In this document: positions 1 to 7,894 of the stretch, piece by piece | Layout of the letters: every line of letters starts with the position of its first letter | Position numbering within the stretch: position 1 is the first letter of the stretch | Assembly: GCF_003865135.1 (NCBI RefSeq) | Contig: NZ_BHZC01000001.1 | Span: 1,302,001-1,366,000, forward strand | From: Streptomyces chrestomyceticus JCM 4735 | GTDB lineage: Bacteria; Actinomycetota; Actinomycetes; Streptomycetales; Streptomycetaceae | Reading direction: 5' to 3' | DNA length: 64,000 nucleotides | Notes under the pieces: generated by a model | What the model was told of the DNA's origin: nothing | The model's database searches: none | What the model saw: the letters and a program-made list of their open reading frames with translations, nothing else | Translations under genes and position numbers: made by a program

Positions 1-1341
1 CGGCCCGGCGCCCACCTCGTGCGCGCGGCCAAGTTCTACGTCTGGTCGCAGGCCGAGCCGGGGCACGGCTGCCCGGTCTCCATGACGTACGCCGCCGTCC
101 CCGCCCTGCGCTCCGCGCCGGAACTGGCGGAGCGGTACGAACCGCTGCTGGCGGCCCGTACGTACGACTACGGACTGCGGCCCCCGCTGTCCAAGGCGGG
201 CCTGATCGCGGGCATGTCGATGACAGAGAAGCAGGGCGGCTCGGACGTCCGGGCCAACACCACCCGGGCGGTGCCGGCCGGCGACGGCACGTACCGGATC
301 ACCGGGCACAAGTGGTTCACCTCGGCGCCGATGAGCGATGTGTTCCTGACGCTGGCGCAGACCGCCGAGGGGGTGAGCTGCTTCCTGCTGCCGCGCGTCC
401 TGCCGGACGGCACGCGCAACGGGCTGCGGCTGATGCGCCTGAAGGACAAGCTGGGCAACCGCTCCAACGCGTCCTCCGAGATCGAGTACGACGAGGCGGT
501 GGCCTGGCCGGTGGGCGAGCCGGGGCGCGGCGTGCGGACCATCGTCGAGATGGTGAACATGACGCGGCTGGACTGCGTGATCGGCACGGCCGCCGGGATG
601 CGCGCCGGGCTGCGGCAGGCCCTGCACCACACCACGTACCGCCACGCGTTCGGCCGCGCACTGTCCGAGCAGCCGCTCATGCGGGCGGTCCTGGCCGATC
701 TGGCGATCGAGTCGGAGGCGGCGACGACGCTGGCGATGCGGCTGGCGACCGCCGTCGACCGGGCCCAGGCAGGGGACGCGGACGAGGCCGCGCTGCGCCG
801 CCTGGGGCTGGCCGTCGGCAAGTACTGGGTGTGCAAGCGGGGCAGCGCGCACGCGGCGGAGGCCCTGGAGTGCCTGGGCGGCAACGGGTACGTGGAGGAG
901 TCGGGCATGCCGCGGCTCTACCGGGAGGCCCCGCTGCTGTCGATCTGGGAGGGTTCGGGCAACGTCGCCGCGCTGGACGTGCTGCGCGCCCTCGGCAAGG
1001 AACCGGCCGCGCTGGACGCGTACTTCGCGGAGGTGGACGCGGCCGCGGGCGCCGACCGTCGGCTGGACGCCGCTGTCGCGGGCATCCGCAAGATGCTCGG
1101 CACACTCGACGATCCGGAGCGGGCGCAGCGCGCCGCCCGGACGCTGGCGGAGCGGATGGCACTCGCCTTCCAGGGCGCGCTGCTGGTCCGGTACAGCCAC
1201 CCGGCGGTGGCCGACGCGTTCTGCGCCTCACGGCTCGACGGGGAGTGGGGGAACGCCTTCGGGACGCTGCCCACCTCGGCCGACCTGGCGGGGATTCTGG
1301 AGCGGGCGCGGCCCGTGTCGTTGACGGAGGCCGCCGGATGA
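1..1341 (+). CDS. AidB-like acyl-CoA dehydrogenase (5' end outside window)
   Basis: Flavin-dependent acyl-CoA dehydrogenase of the AidB (DNA alkylation response) branch. The frame is open to base 1 and the residues encoded before the first in-window GTG (position 19) already match the family, so the gene starts upstream; roughly 100 residues are missing against the usual 540. Visible are the GHGCPVSMTYA stretch, the FAD/substrate-loop motif MTEKQGGSDVR, the GHKWFTSAPMSD strand and the C-terminal CLGGNGYVEE and IWEGSGN motifs that close the FAD site. The stop overlaps the start of the next gene (ATGA), so both are probably one transcript. Whether it acts in alkylation defence or in acyl-CoA catabolism cannot be decided; the downstream enoyl-CoA hydratase favours a fatty or branched acyl-CoA role. 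Confidence 0.88.
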   Translation, partial: RPGAHLVRAAKFYVWSQAEPGHGCPVSMTYAAVPALRSAPELAERYEPLLAARTYDYGLRPPLSKAGLIAGMSMTEKQGGSDVRANTTRAVPAGDGTYRITGHKWFTSAPMSDVFLTLAQTAEGVSCFLLPRVLPDGTRNGLRLMRLKDKLGNRSNASSEIEYDEAVAWPVGEPGRGVRTIVEMVNMTRLDCVIGTAAGMRAGLRQALHHTTYRHAFGRALSEQPLMRAVLADLAIESEAATTLAMRLATAVDRAQAGDADEAALRRLGLAVGKYWVCKRGSAHAAEALECLGGNGYVEESGMPRLYREAPLLSIWEGSGNVAALDVLRALGKEPAALDAYFAEVDAAAGADRRLDAAVAGIRKMLGTLDDPERAQRAARTLAERMALAFQGALLVRYSHPAVADAFCASRLDGEWGNAFGTLPTSADLAGILERARPVSLTEAAG

Positions 1342-2162
1342 CCGGCGGGGGTCCGGTACCGGCTGAGGGCCCAGGCAGCACACCGGACGACGAACCGGCC
1401 CGCACCGTACGGATCGAACGTTCCGGCCCGGTGACGACGGTCGTCCTCTCCCGGCCGGAAGCACGCAACGCCGTGGACGGCCCCACGGCACGCCAACTGG
1501 CCGAGGCGTTCCGCGCCTTCGCGGCGGACGACGGCGCGCATGTCGCGGTCCTGTGGGGCGAGGGCGGCACGTTCTGTGCGGGTGCCGACCTCAAGGCGAT
1601 CGGCACCGGGCGCGGCAACCGGGTCGCGGCGGACGGCGACGGGCCGATGGGCCCGACCCGGATGCGGCTGGACAAGCCGGTGATCGCGGCGGTGGCCGGG
1701 CACGCGGTGGCGGGCGGCCTGGAGCTGGCCCTCTGGTGCGACCTGCGGGTCGCCGAGGAGGACGCGGTCTTCGGGGTGTTCTGCCGCCGCTGGGGCGTGC
1801 CGCTGATCGACGGCGGTACGGTACGGCTGCCCCGGATCGTCGGCACCGGCCGGGCCCTGGACATGGTGCTGACCGGGCGGCCGGTCGGCGCGGCCGAGGC
1901 GCTGGGGATGGGCCTGGCCAACCGCGTGGTGCCGCCCGGACAGGCGCGCGCGGCGGCCGAGGAACTGGCCGCCGCCGTCTCCCGCTTCCCCCAGGCGTGC
2001 CTGCGCAGCGACCGCGCCTCCCTCCTGGCCCAGGAGGGCCTGCCGGAGCAGGCCGCCATGGCCGCGGAACTCCGGTACGGGGGAAGTGTCCTGGCGGACG
2101 CGCTGAAGGGCGCGGAGCGCTTCGCTTCGGGGGCGGGGAGGCATGGGGCGATGGACGGGTAG
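1338..2162 (+). CDS. enoyl-CoA hydratase/isomerase family protein
   Basis: Crotonase-fold protein of 274 residues. The oxyanion-hole segments GGTFCAGADL and GHAVAGGLELALWCDLRVA are clear, followed by the usual FGVFCRRWGVPLIDGGTVRLPR trimer helix region. The first catalytic Glu position of true hydratases is not obvious, so it could be a hydratase, isomerase or hydrolase of the superfamily. It starts at an ATG that overlaps the stop of the acyl-CoA dehydrogenase by four bases (ATGA), which implies translational coupling and consecutive steps of acyl-CoA degradation. Its 3' end converges on the GlxA-type regulator with 25 bases between stops. Confidence 0.88.
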   Translation: MTGGGPVPAEGPGSTPDDEPARTVRIERSGPVTTVVLSRPEARNAVDGPTARQLAEAFRAFAADDGAHVAVLWGEGGTFCAGADLKAIGTGRGNRVAADGDGPMGPTRMRLDKPVIAAVAGHAVAGGLELALWCDLRVAEEDAVFGVFCRRWGVPLIDGGTVRLPRIVGTGRALDMVLTGRPVGAAEALGMGLANRVVPPGQARAAAEELAAAVSRFPQACLRSDRASLLAQEGLPEQAAMAAELRYGGSVLADALKGAERFASGAGRHGAMDG

Positions 2163-2187
2163 GTACGTGCAGCGGGCCGGTGGCGCC

Positions 2188-3198
2188 TCACCCGGCGAGC
2201 GTTGCCTCCGGCGCTGTCCGGGGGAACGCGCGGCGGTAGTCGGACGGTGACACCCCGACGCGCTTGAGGAAGTGGTGGCGCAGGTTGTTGGCCGTGCCCA
2301 GGCCGCTCAGTTCGCCGATCTTCTCGACCGGCAGGTCCGTCGACTCCAGCAGGCTCTGGGCGCGCGCCAGACGCTGGTCGAGGAGCCATTGCAGCGGGGT
2401 CGTGCCGGTGGCCGCCTGGAGGCGCCGGTAGAACGTCCGTGGACTCAGGGCGGCGCGCTCCGCGAGGTCTTCCACCGTCAGCGGCTGGTCGAGGCGGGCG
2501 CGCGCCCAGGCCAGGACGGGGGCCAGTCCCTCGTCGTCGGTGGCGGGCACGGACAGGTCGACGAACTGCGCCTGGCCGCCGGGCCGGTGGGCAGGCACGA
2601 CCATCCGGCGGGCCAGTTGGTTGGCGACGTGCGCGCCCAGGTCACGCCGTACCAGGTGCAGGCAGAGGTCCAGGCCCGCCGTCAGTCCGGCGCTGGTGAG
2701 CACGTCGCCGTCGTCCACGTACAGCACCGAGTCGTCGACCCGTACCTTCGGGTAGCGCGCGGCGAGCTGGGCGGTGTGCATCCAGTGGGCGGTGGCGCGG
2801 CGGCCGTCGAGCAGTCCGGCCTCGGCGAGCGCGAAGGCGCCGGTACACAGGGACACCATGCGAGCACCAGCGTCGTAGGCGCGGCGCAGCGCGTCGATCA
2901 GGGCCGGCGGCAGTGGCCTGCCCTCCTCCACGCAGGGGTCGGGTACGGAGGGGACGACGACCGTGTCCGCGCCGACGAGGTCCTCCAGGCCGTACGGGGT
3001 ACGCAGCGCCAGCCCGGCCCCACCTTCGGAGCCGCCGTCCCGTTCGCCCGTGCCGCACAGCCGCAGGTCGTACCAGGGGTCGGCGAGGTCGGGCTGCGGC
3101 TTGCCGAAGACCGTGCAGGGGATGCTCAGTTCGTACAGGTCCCAGGACGGGACGCCGATCTCCTCGGTCACGACCACCGCGACGGTTCCTGCGCTCAT
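2188..3198 (-). CDS. GlxA family transcriptional regulator (DJ-1/PfpI + AraC HTH)
   Basis: Regulator of 336 residues. An N-terminal DJ-1/PfpI-like amidotransferase-type domain (about 1-190, with the nucleophile-elbow-like SLCTGAF) is followed by an AraC/XylS double helix-turn-helix (about 235-330; ALSPRTFYRRLQAATGTTPLQWLLDQRL then IGELSGLGTANNLRHHFLKRVGVSPSDYRR). The start is placed at the ATG before SAGTVAVVVTEE because the conserved domain begins there; the frame stays open for 49 further codons that show no family similarity. It is divergent from the dehydrogenase at 3377 and may control it. GlxA-type regulators often respond to small metabolites, but no ligand can be inferred here. Confidence 0.88.
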   Translation of the reverse strand: MSAGTVAVVVTEEIGVPSWDLYELSIPCTVFGKPQPDLADPWYDLRLCGTGERDGGSEGGAGLALRTPYGLEDLVGADTVVVPSVPDPCVEEGRPLPPALIDALRRAYDAGARMVSLCTGAFALAEAGLLDGRRATAHWMHTAQLAARYPKVRVDDSVLYVDDGDVLTSAGLTAGLDLCLHLVRRDLGAHVANQLARRMVVPAHRPGGQAQFVDLSVPATDDEGLAPVLAWARARLDQPLTVEDLAERAALSPRTFYRRLQAATGTTPLQWLLDQRLARAQSLLESTDLPVEKIGELSGLGTANNLRHHFLKRVGVSPSDYRRAFPRTAPEATLAG

Positions 3199-3376
3199 GT
3201 CCGAAGGATAGGGGCCGCACGAGGCGTCCAGGACGCGGCCCGGGCGTGGCAGGAATTTGGTGACGGCCGTCAGTCCTGCCACTGGTTCCGGCCGCCGGGC
3301 GCTGCGAGCGTGGCCCGTACGTGATCGACCGCCGCCGGCCCACACGTCCCGCCGGCGGCTCTACGAGGAGACGCAC

Positions 3377-4261
3377 ATGCAGACCGAAGGCGCGGCCGTG
3401 ACGGTGCTCGGGCTGGGATCGATGGGATCGGCGCTGGCGACCGCGCTGTTGGCGAAGGGCCATGCCACGACGGTGTGGAACCGTTCGCCGCACAAGGCCG
3501 AGGCGCTGACGGAGCACGGGGCCGTGGCGGCGGCGACGTCCGCCGAGGCCGTCACGGCGAGCCCGCTCGTCATCGCCTGCGTACTGGACTATCCGGCGCT
3601 GCACACCGTGCTCGACCCGGTGGCGGACACCCTGGCGGGCAAGACGCTGGTCAACCTCACCTCCGGCTCGCCGGAGCAGGCTGCCGAGACCGCCGCGTGG
3701 GCGCGGGAGCACGGCGCGGACTACCTCGACGGCGCCATCATGACAACGCCCCCGGGCGTCGGCAGCCCCGAGATGATGTTTCTCTACAGCGGCCCGCGCA
3801 CGGTGTTCGACACCCACCGCACCACCCTCGCAGCCCTGGGCGATCCGCTGCACCTGGGCACCGGCCCGGGGCTGGCGTCCCTGTACGACGCCGCGCTGCT
3901 CGGGCTGATGTGGGCCGCCCTGACCGGCTGGCTGCACGGCACCGCGCTGGTCGGCGCGGAGGGCACCCGGGCCGCCGACTTCACTCCGGTAGCGGTCCGC
4001 TGGCTGGGCGCGGTGAGCGGCTTCCTGACCACGTACGCGCCCCAGGTGGACGCCGGACACTACCCGGGCGACGACGCCACCGTGGACGTCCAGATTGCCG
4101 CGATCGACCACCTCCTGCACGCCGCGGCGGCCCGCGGCATCGACAACGCGCTGCCCGCACTGCTGAAGACCACCATGGAACGGACCCGCGCCGCGGGCCA
4201 CGGCTCCAGCAGCTACGCGAGCGTCATCGAGGTCCTCAAGAGCGCGGCGGACGCCCGGTGA
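3377..4261 (+). CDS. NAD(P)-binding beta-hydroxyacid dehydrogenase / imine reductase-like protein
   Basis: 294-residue two-domain reductase. The N-terminal Rossmann fold carries VLGLGSMGSALATALL and the NADPH-type VWNRSPHKAE turn. The mid-protein LTSGSPEQA and C-terminal helical dimerisation segment (GIDNALPALLKTTMERTRAAGHG) resemble imine reductases and 6-phosphogluconate-dehydrogenase-like proteins. The ATG at 3377 has a GAGGAG ribosome site seven bases upstream; upstream in-frame codons look non-coding. The stop overlaps the GTG of the next gene (GTGA), so the two are an operon, divergent from the GlxA-type regulator. Substrate unknown: an imine or a 3-hydroxyacid are both possible. Confidence 0.85.
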   Translation: MQTEGAAVTVLGLGSMGSALATALLAKGHATTVWNRSPHKAEALTEHGAVAAATSAEAVTASPLVIACVLDYPALHTVLDPVADTLAGKTLVNLTSGSPEQAAETAAWAREHGADYLDGAIMTTPPGVGSPEMMFLYSGPRTVFDTHRTTLAALGDPLHLGTGPGLASLYDAALLGLMWAALTGWLHGTALVGAEGTRAADFTPVAVRWLGAVSGFLTTYAPQVDAGHYPGDDATVDVQIAAIDHLLHAAAARGIDNALPALLKTTMERTRAAGHGSSSYASVIEVLKSAADAR

Positions 4262-4902
4262 CCACGACCGCCACCACCGCCCCGTCCCGCACCCCGGTAC
4301 CGCCCGCCGCCGCGTGGCCCGGCCTGCTGGCCGCCGCCACCGACACCTGCCTGGACGCCCTCCTCGAAGGCGCGGACCAGGACTGGTCGCGCCCCGCGGA
4401 CGGCCTCACCTGGACCTGCCGGGAGACCCTCGACCACCTCGCTCTCGGCCTGACCGGCTACGCGGGCCTGCTGATCGCCCGCCCCACCCACCGCTACATC
4501 ACCCTCTTCGCCTCGCTCGACCCCGAGGCCCCGGTCCCGGCCTGTCTGGAGGGGTTGCACATCGCGGCCCGCCTGCTCGGGGCCACGGTTCGCGACACCC
4601 CGGCCGACGTCCGCGCCTGGCACCCCTGGGGGCATGCGGACGCCGTCGGTTTCGCCGCCATGGGCGTGACGGAGCTGCTCCTCCACACGTACGACATCAC
4701 CCGCGCGCTCGGCGTGACCTGGGCTCCGGACGGCGACCTGTGCACCGCCGTCCTGTCCCGCCTCTTCCCCGACGCCCCGGCAGCCCCCGCCGTCCCGCCC
4801 GGATTCGGACCGTTCGACGTGCTGCTCCAGTGCACGGGCCGGGCCGCCCTCCCCGGACTGCCGCGGCGCGCGGAGTGGCAGTGGGACGGCTCGGTGCACT
4901 GA
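4258..4902 (+). CDS. DinB/maleylpyruvate isomerase N-domain-like protein
   Basis: 214-residue protein starting at a GTG that overlaps the previous stop by four bases. It has the four-helix DinB/MDMPI-type layout: CLDALLEGADQDWSRPADGLTWTCRETLDHLALGLTGYA at the N-terminus and a central AVGFAAMGVTELLLHTYDITRALG helix with histidines that could bind metal or mycothiol. Members act as thiol-dependent isomerases or transferases, but most are uncharacterised. Being coupled to a reductase it probably works on the same metabolite. A GC-rich hairpin follows the stop. Confidence 0.72.
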   Translation: MTTTATTAPSRTPVPPAAAWPGLLAAATDTCLDALLEGADQDWSRPADGLTWTCRETLDHLALGLTGYAGLLIARPTHRYITLFASLDPEAPVPACLEGLHIAARLLGATVRDTPADVRAWHPWGHADAVGFAAMGVTELLLHTYDITRALGVTWAPDGDLCTAVLSRLFPDAPAAPAVPPGFGPFDVLLQCTGRAALPGLPRRAEWQWDGSVH

Positions 4903-4909
4903 CATCCCG

Positions 4910-4931
4910 CCGCCTCCCCCGAGGGGGGCGG
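4910..4931 (+). terminator. Rho-independent-like hairpin after the reductase/DinB pair
   Basis: A nine-base-pair stem (one G-T pair) with a four-base loop begins eight bases after the stop at 4902. There is no T run, as is usual in high-GC actinobacteria. Confidence 0.6.
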
Positions 4932-4933
4932 AA

Positions 4934-4988
4934 TTGAACGCGTTCAACCCGTCCCGTACTGTCTACGTGACGGGTTGAACGCGTTCAA
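4934..4988. promoter_or_regulatory. Double palindromic operator ahead of the yndJ-like gene
   Basis: The 14-bp palindrome TTGAACGCGTTCAA occurs at 4934-4947 and again, identical, at 4975-4988, with centres 41 bp (about four helical turns) apart. Both lie inside a larger perfect inverted repeat with 20-bp arms (4934-4953 and 4969-4988) and a 15-bp spacer that contains the possible -10 element TACTGT. This is the kind of site bound by TetR-family dimers. It lies 30 bases before the ATG at 5019, so it should repress the YndJ/DUF1990 pair. No TetR gene is adjacent. Confidence 0.75.
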
Positions 4989-5018
4989 AACCGGCTTCGT
5001 GCCGGATTGGGGGGACTC

Positions 5019-5870
5019 ATGACCGCACTGGTCGACCTCATCGTCATGCTCGGCATGTTCGTCGTGGTGCCGGCCGGCCTCGCCCTGATCGCTGAACCGG
5101 GCACCCGGTGGCTGCGGCGCCGCTGGCCCCTCGCCGCCACGGCGGGCGCGGTGGCCCTGTGGCTGCCGCGCGGCCCGGCCGCCACGGCACTGGCCGCCGC
5201 CTACGCACTGGCCACCCTCGCCCTCGCCCTGTACGCACCGCGCCGGCTGGCCCGCACCCGCAGCCTCGCGCCGGGCGAGATCGCCGTACTGACGGCCCTG
5301 GTCACCCCGGCCGTCGCCGGTACCGCCCTGGTCGCCGAGCGCTCGGGCCACCGGTTGTTCGGCTTCGACCTGGAGATCCTGTCGCTGACCGTGCCGCACT
5401 TCCACTTCGCCGGATTCGCCGCCGCCCTGGTGGCCGGGCTCGTCTGCCGCGCCGCACGCCCCGGCCGGGCCGGGCCGCTCGCCGCGCTCAGCGTGCCCGT
5501 GGGGACGCTGTTCGTCCTGGCGGGCTACTTCGTCGACGACTGGGCCGAACTGGCCGGCGCGGTGATCCTCACCACCGGCATGTGGCTGGTCGCCCTGGTC
5601 ACCTGGCGGGACGTCCGTACCACCGCGCCGGACCGGACCACCCGGGCCCTGCTCGGCGTCTCGGCCGCCGTCCTCGTCGCGACCATGCTGCTCGCCCTGA
5701 GCTGGGCGCTCGGCGAGGCAACCGGCATCCCGCACCCCACACTGGCATGGATGGCGGCCACTCACGGCCTGGGCAACGCGCTCGGCTTCGCCCTGTGCGC
5801 GCTGCTCGCCTGGCGCCGCCTCAGGAACGCGCCCGTCGCGTCGCCTCCGGCCGCCCCCGTACCCGCGTGA
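5019..5870 (+). CDS. YndJ-like integral membrane protein
   Basis: 283-residue polytopic membrane protein with about nine hydrophobic segments. The order and the neighbour (a DUF1990 protein) match the Bacillus yndH/yndJ arrangement, and the motif TVPHFHFAGF with paired histidines in a membrane segment is characteristic. It starts at an ATG behind a GGGGGGA ribosome site; a TTG four codons earlier is less likely. Function is not known in the family. It is probably co-transcribed with the DUF1990 gene 74 bases downstream and regulated through the double palindrome immediately upstream. Confidence 0.7.
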   Translation: MTALVDLIVMLGMFVVVPAGLALIAEPGTRWLRRRWPLAATAGAVALWLPRGPAATALAAAYALATLALALYAPRRLARTRSLAPGEIAVLTALVTPAVAGTALVAERSGHRLFGFDLEILSLTVPHFHFAGFAAALVAGLVCRAARPGRAGPLAALSVPVGTLFVLAGYFVDDWAELAGAVILTTGMWLVALVTWRDVRTTAPDRTTRALLGVSAAVLVATMLLALSWALGEATGIPHPTLAWMAATHGLGNALGFALCALLAWRRLRNAPVASPPAAPVPA

Positions 5871-5944
5871 CTGCTCCACCGACCGCTCCGCCCGGCACCT
5901 CCACCGCCACCCGCATCCACCGCCACCCGAGGAAGCAGGCCCCC

Positions 5945-6481
5945 ATGACCACCGGCAGCACCGCCGCTCCCAGCCCCTTCAACTACGCCGAGGAAGGCGC
6001 CACCCGCCACCGTCCGCTGCCCGGCGGATACCGCCATCTGCACGAGGCGACCTACCTCGGCCACGGCCGCGCGGTCCTCGAAGCCGCGGGCCACGCGGTC
6101 ACGTCCTTCCGGATGCACCGCGCGGCGGGCGTACGGGTACGGGCCTCGGCGCCGGAGGCCGCGCCCGGCGTCCGGGTGGAGTGCGCGCTGGGGCTCGGCC
6201 CCGCGCGGCTGTGGGCGCCGTGCCGGGTGGTGTGGAGCGAGTACGAGAGTGAGCGCATCAGCTTCGCGTACGGCACGCTGGCCGGTCACCCGCAGCGCGG
6301 CGAGGAGTCGTTCGTGGTCGAGATGCGGGAGGACGGCGCGGTGTGGTTCACGATGACGGCCTTCAGCGTGCCGGGCCGCTGGTACACCCGGCTGGCGGGG
6401 CCGCTGGTGCCGGTGTTCCAGCGCCTGTACGCCCGGCACTGCGGCCGGACGCTGCGGCGGCTGGCCCGCCGCGACCGCTGA
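5945..6481 (+). CDS. DUF1990 family protein
   Basis: 178-residue soluble protein matching the DUF1990 pattern: FNYAEEGATRH near the N-terminus, HEATYLGHGRAVLEAAGHAVTSF, a central GLGPARLWAPCRVVWSEYES, then RISFAYGTLAGHPQRGEESFVVEM. The ATG at 5945 follows a GAGGAAG ribosome site. Such proteins have a START/SRPBCC-like look and occur beside YndJ membrane proteins, so the two may form a lipid- or membrane-related unit. No enzymatic activity is known. Confidence 0.78.
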   Translation: MTTGSTAAPSPFNYAEEGATRHRPLPGGYRHLHEATYLGHGRAVLEAAGHAVTSFRMHRAAGVRVRASAPEAAPGVRVECALGLGPARLWAPCRVVWSEYESERISFAYGTLAGHPQRGEESFVVEMREDGAVWFTMTAFSVPGRWYTRLAGPLVPVFQRLYARHCGRTLRRLARRDR

Positions 6482-6607
6482 CCGGAAACCTGACGGGCGC
6501 GGCTCCCCCGGCACTCCGGAATCGCGCCACGCCCTCCTTCCCATACGTCCACACGGCGTTCATGGCTCCGTCACCAGTTGCCCCGCGGCCCGTGAGAGAA
6601 ACCAGCC

Positions 6608-7861
6608 ATGTGCGACGACGAGCTGATCCCGCCGCGGGCGGACCTGACCGAGGACCAGTGGGCGCGGACGGCCGGCACCGGCCCCGCCGGCGCCGCCGTA
6701 CCGGCCGCCACTCCGGACACGGCGGCCCCGGCGCGCGGTGTGCACCGGCGGACGCTGCTGGGCGGAGCGGTGGCGGGAGCGGCGCTGGCCGCGCTGCCGT
6801 TCGGGGCGCGGCAGCCCGCGGCCGCCGCGCCGCGGGCAGGCGCACCGGGTCGGTTCCCGCTCCCGTCCGCGCCGGGCCCCTCCGGCGAGTACGCCGTCCT
6901 GATCACCGGTGACGCCGGGACGGGCGCCGCGGAGCAGTACGCGGTCACCGCGGCGGCTGCGGAGGTCTGCCGCGCCGAGCACGTCGGGCTGGCGGTCGGC
7001 CTCGGGGACAACATCTACGAGAACGGCCCGGAGTCCGCCGTCGACGCGGAGTTCGCGGAGAAGTTCGAGCGGCCCAACACCGGTATCGACGTGCCGTGGC
7101 TGATGGTGCTGGGCAACCACGACTGTTCGGGGCTGATACCCGGCAGCGGCGGCGATCCCTCCCGCGGTGACCGCGAGGTCGCGTACGCCGCCACGTCCCG
7201 CCGCTGGTACATGCCGGGCCGCTACTACAACGTCGCCCTCCCGGCGGACGGCTCCCAAGGAGAGCCGCTCGTCGAGTTCTTCGCGCTCGACACCAACCCG
7301 GTCGCCTCCTACGTCGCGCAGACCGACCCGCACTACTACTGGAACGGCCCGTACATGCGCGAGCAGCGCCGCTGGCTGGACGCCGCGCTCACCGCCTCCC
7401 GCGCGCGCTGGAAGGTGGTCCTGGGCCACCACCCTTACCTGAACAACGGCCAGCACGGCAGCGCCGGTTCGTACGACGGCTTCGTGATCGGGAACTACAC
7501 CAGCGGCATCCACCTCAAGAAGCTGTACGAGGAGGTGGTGTGCGGCCGCGCCGACCTGATCATGTCCGGGCACGACCACACCCTGCAGATCCTGGAGCCC
7601 ACCGACCGCACCCGCGGCACCCGGCAGCTCGTCTGCGGCGCCGCCGCCAAGACGGGCGACGGCAAGGCGCACTTCACCCACCCCGCCGCCTGGCAGGACT
7701 TCTCCCAGCACGGGTTCATGATCCTGAAGACGGGGGCCGGGACGATGACGATCGACGCGTACGTGGTCGACATCGCCACGAAGAAGGCCCGGCTCGCCCA
7801 CCGGACGCGGACCACCCGGCCGGTGGCGGCGGGGGCCGGGGTGCCGGCGGGGGCCCGCTAG
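6608..7861 (+). CDS. Tat-exported metallophosphoesterase
   Basis: 417-residue calcineurin-like phosphoesterase. A long N-region with twin arginines (HRRTLLGG, about residues 47-54) and a hydrophobic stretch ending AAAAP indicate Tat export. Metal-site motifs appear in order: GDAGTG, GDNIYENG, GNHDCSG, GHHPYLNN and SGHDHTLQ, which is the tartrate-resistant/purple acid phosphatase-like layout. The stop codon TAG (7859-7861) is built from the TA target of the adjacent IS630 element plus that element's first base. Without the insertions the same TAG would be formed with the base at 10224, so the product is unchanged. Confidence 0.88.
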   Translation: MCDDELIPPRADLTEDQWARTAGTGPAGAAVPAATPDTAAPARGVHRRTLLGGAVAGAALAALPFGARQPAAAAPRAGAPGRFPLPSAPGPSGEYAVLITGDAGTGAAEQYAVTAAAAEVCRAEHVGLAVGLGDNIYENGPESAVDAEFAEKFERPNTGIDVPWLMVLGNHDCSGLIPGSGGDPSRGDREVAYAATSRRWYMPGRYYNVALPADGSQGEPLVEFFALDTNPVASYVAQTDPHYYWNGPYMREQRRWLDAALTASRARWKVVLGHHPYLNNGQHGSAGSYDGFVIGNYTSGIHLKKLYEEVVCGRADLIMSGHDHTLQILEPTDRTRGTRQLVCGAAAKTGDGKAHFTHPAAWQDFSQHGFMILKTGAGTMTIDAYVVDIATKKARLAHRTRTTRPVAAGAGVPAGAR

Positions 7862-7882
7862 TGACCTGAGTCGGAGATTCGT
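7861..7882. repeat. IS630 left terminal inverted repeat
   Basis: Matches the inverse of 8962-8983 with mismatches at positions 13 and 19 over the first 21 bases. Confidence 0.88.
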
Positions 7883-7894
7883 CGTTGGTTGGGT

